Made by a program: the position numbers and the translations under genes | Part shown: piece after piece, positions 62,103-64,000 of the stretch | Position numbering within the stretch: position 1 is the first letter of the stretch | Layout of the letters: each line of letters begins with the position of its first letter | Assembly (NCBI GenBank): GCA_004794785.1 | Contig: SJOL01006493.1 | Coordinates: forward strand, 453,686 to 517,685 | Direction: 5' to 3' | Origin: Opisthorchis felineus | Lineage: Eukaryota; Platyhelminthes; Trematoda; Opisthorchiida; Opisthorchiidae | Length of the DNA stretch: 64,000 nt | Notes under the pieces: generated by a model | What the model saw: the letters and a program-made list of their open reading frames with translations, nothing else | Database searches by the model: none | Told to the model about the DNA's origin: nothing

Positions 62103-64000
62103 CAAAGTGGAATTTTCCCATGCTTCCGGTGTCTCTCTAAGAATATTGTACGTTCTCAACATCGCAGCTCAGCTCTGAGTAAAGTCCACTGTCAATACCT
62201 AATGGATTGATGCAACCCAAAGCAACTGAGTTAGATTATCCACCCTCTTCACTCAATATTTGTTCCCAGATAGAACTCATCACATGCCCTGTGGTTGTCA
62301 TACTCATCTAGTCCTAGTTCACTTAAACGATATTGGCCGTATTTGGGTGACCAAAACGGTCCCCACTAAGCACCGACAGCACAGGGATACTTTTGTCCCA
62401 GCGTTCTCTCATACGGGATGTTCCCTAAGAAGTGTTCTTCGGTGAAAAAGAGCCAGAGAGAATCTTAATCCTGTATGTCGATCTCTCACCAAGGGAATCA
62501 TTTTATGGTTGACCGATATCTGATACGGATTTACCAGTCAACAAGTGGTTGGAGCACTGACCTGTGCACCGCACGCAGTCAATGGCCGGACGTCTGCCGA
62601 ACATTGTTTTCCAAGTTATGGATTAGAATACATATGGCGTTACAGAGTATGGCAGTTCCAGGCTGACTGACAGTGCCTTGTTTCCAGGTTTTCGAGCCAC
62701 ACCTCACACGAACTATCCTGTTGGTCCGGCTACCTGCATCTGAATACCCTGACTATATCACAACCCTCATGTAACCATTTCGGCCACCTAGGATGGTATC
62801 CAATCACTGTGATCATTCTAGTCCAACATTTTAAGGTGGAACACTTCAGAATCCTTGTGGTAGGCTTTTGGTAACCCGTCCCTCTCGTCCTGATATTGTT
62901 TTCATAATATGGCACTTCAAAAACCGATTCTTATGGTTGTTCGGAGGTGAAGCACACAATATTATTGTTGGTATCATTGAGGATGATTAAAGGTATATAG
63001 ATTCAGTATTTGGGTTATTTTCTGTGCTTCTATCAACAGGCGTTTACTGAAACAACCTTTGGATTGTCTTCTCTTTACTTTGCCAATCTGTCAGCGTCAA
63101 GTATCTCAACTCGTGTTCAGTCTATCCTTGAAATTACTATTGCAGTTGTCGTTTGCACTTTATACACTTTATCCAGAGGTGCATAGAGTCAAGGGCTGTT
63201 TGTTTAGTTGACGGAACCAAAATACATTATTCTGCTAGGATCCGAATGGCGCCTTTCTACTGTATTGTAGACTTAATTTTATCGCCTATACCCTCACCTG
63301 TGTTTGGATGGTAATTATGTCCACCACTATAAAAAATATTCTTGCGATTTCTGTCTCCCAGTCGACCCACTGGTTCTTGCACGACCCTAGTGGTTCAGAC
63401 CATATCTTAGCACCTTGCATTGTTGAATCTTTCGTCGTATGATTGGATTTCAAAAATTACTCAAAATCAAACGGGACAAGTCGTACATTCGTGGAATGTT
63501 TTTCAGCTTGATATTGAAACGGTTTTTGTGTTTACCATGGTCGTTATTTGGTCATTGATTTCGTCCGTATATTTAAACCCGATTATCTCGTTGCACCGGA
63601 AGATTTCTCTTGTCGACGCACTTCCAGGGGTACCAAAGAAGTAACGTTGAAAAAGTGTGTCAAGAGATGTTAAAACACCGAGAAACGCAGTTGTGAATAT
63701 CTCGTAAATCCAGGACAGGATTCGAATATTCAACCACATGTTACGCCACACCTTTATCCCATAGTCGGCAAACTAACCTGAACATTCAATTCGTGTACTT
63801 ACCATGTGGCATCACTCACCTTCAACCCGATGTATTTGCTAACTAATTCCTCGGAAGACGTTCATTTCTCGAGTTCGACCTACCCAACAGGAGCGGGAAA
63901 ATCGGGGTAGAGCTTGTTCATTTTCACCAGAACTCATCACCAGTGTGCATTCCACAATCACAGCTCTTAGGCATCGTTGTACCCGGAAAACCCAAGTCAT
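62102..64000. other. unassigned DNA to window end
   Basis: No gene or repeat recognised; frames up to about 82 codons lack support. The missing septin exon was not seen here. Confidence 0.4.

Noticed and set aside
1..64000. CRISPR array, operon, phage or other prokaryotic system
   Set aside because: No regularly spaced repeats or closely packed genes. Introns, SINEs, LINEs and LTR elements show a eukaryotic contig.

Overview
The window looks like genomic DNA from a parasitic flatworm, most likely a trematode, although a tapeworm cannot be excluded. The signs are long introns, a single recognisable host gene, and many retroelements: Ty3/gypsy elements of a type I associate with flatworm CsRn1-like lineages, CR1/RTE-like LINE fragments, and tRNA-derived SINEs. 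Homology calls rest on reading motifs by eye; no database search was run.

The left third (1-12 kb) has one near-pristine LTR retrotransposon at 1130-6127 on the minus strand. It has two 395-bp LTRs that differ at three positions I can see, a 5-bp target duplication (GTTAG), and one uninterrupted 1451-codon Gag-Pol frame. Two copies of one SINE family (290-472 and 11718-11912) are bounded by 10- and 13-bp target duplications. A 109-N gap lies inside a TA microsatellite at 8579-8687.

The centre (12-42 kb) is mostly old repeat debris. It includes a pair of 63-bp inverted repeats (12515-12942), one pair of a roughly 0.9-1 kb unclassified dispersed repeat (20500-21400 and 38230-39265), a broken MULE/ZSWIM-like transposase remnant (21970-23240, minus), and a LINE reverse transcriptase with one in-frame stop (23365-24747). 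It also has further LINE remnants (28405-30018 plus; 30370-30915 minus) and a decayed gypsy relative (32235-36889, minus) with a truncated 3' LTR.

The right third (43-56 kb) carries the host gene, a SEPT7-type septin on the plus strand. Six coding exons have GT/AG boundaries. They encode a P-loop, the DTPG and xKxD GTPase motifs, the septin unique element and the start of a C-terminal coiled coil. The final exon or exons are not in view, so the gene runs into or past 56-64 kb. The septin introns hold tRNA-like SINEs and little else that I recognise. The last 8 kb holds TA microsatellites and an RTE-like LINE fragment (60625-61505).

I saw no CRISPR array, operon, rRNA gene or functional tRNA gene, which fits a eukaryotic nuclear contig. 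I found no clear new multi-gene system. The most interesting unexplained items are the dispersed repeat pair, the 63-bp inverted-repeat element, the interrupted minus-strand frame at 37294-38229, and the frame discontinuity or 32-nt mini-intron at the septin 5' end.
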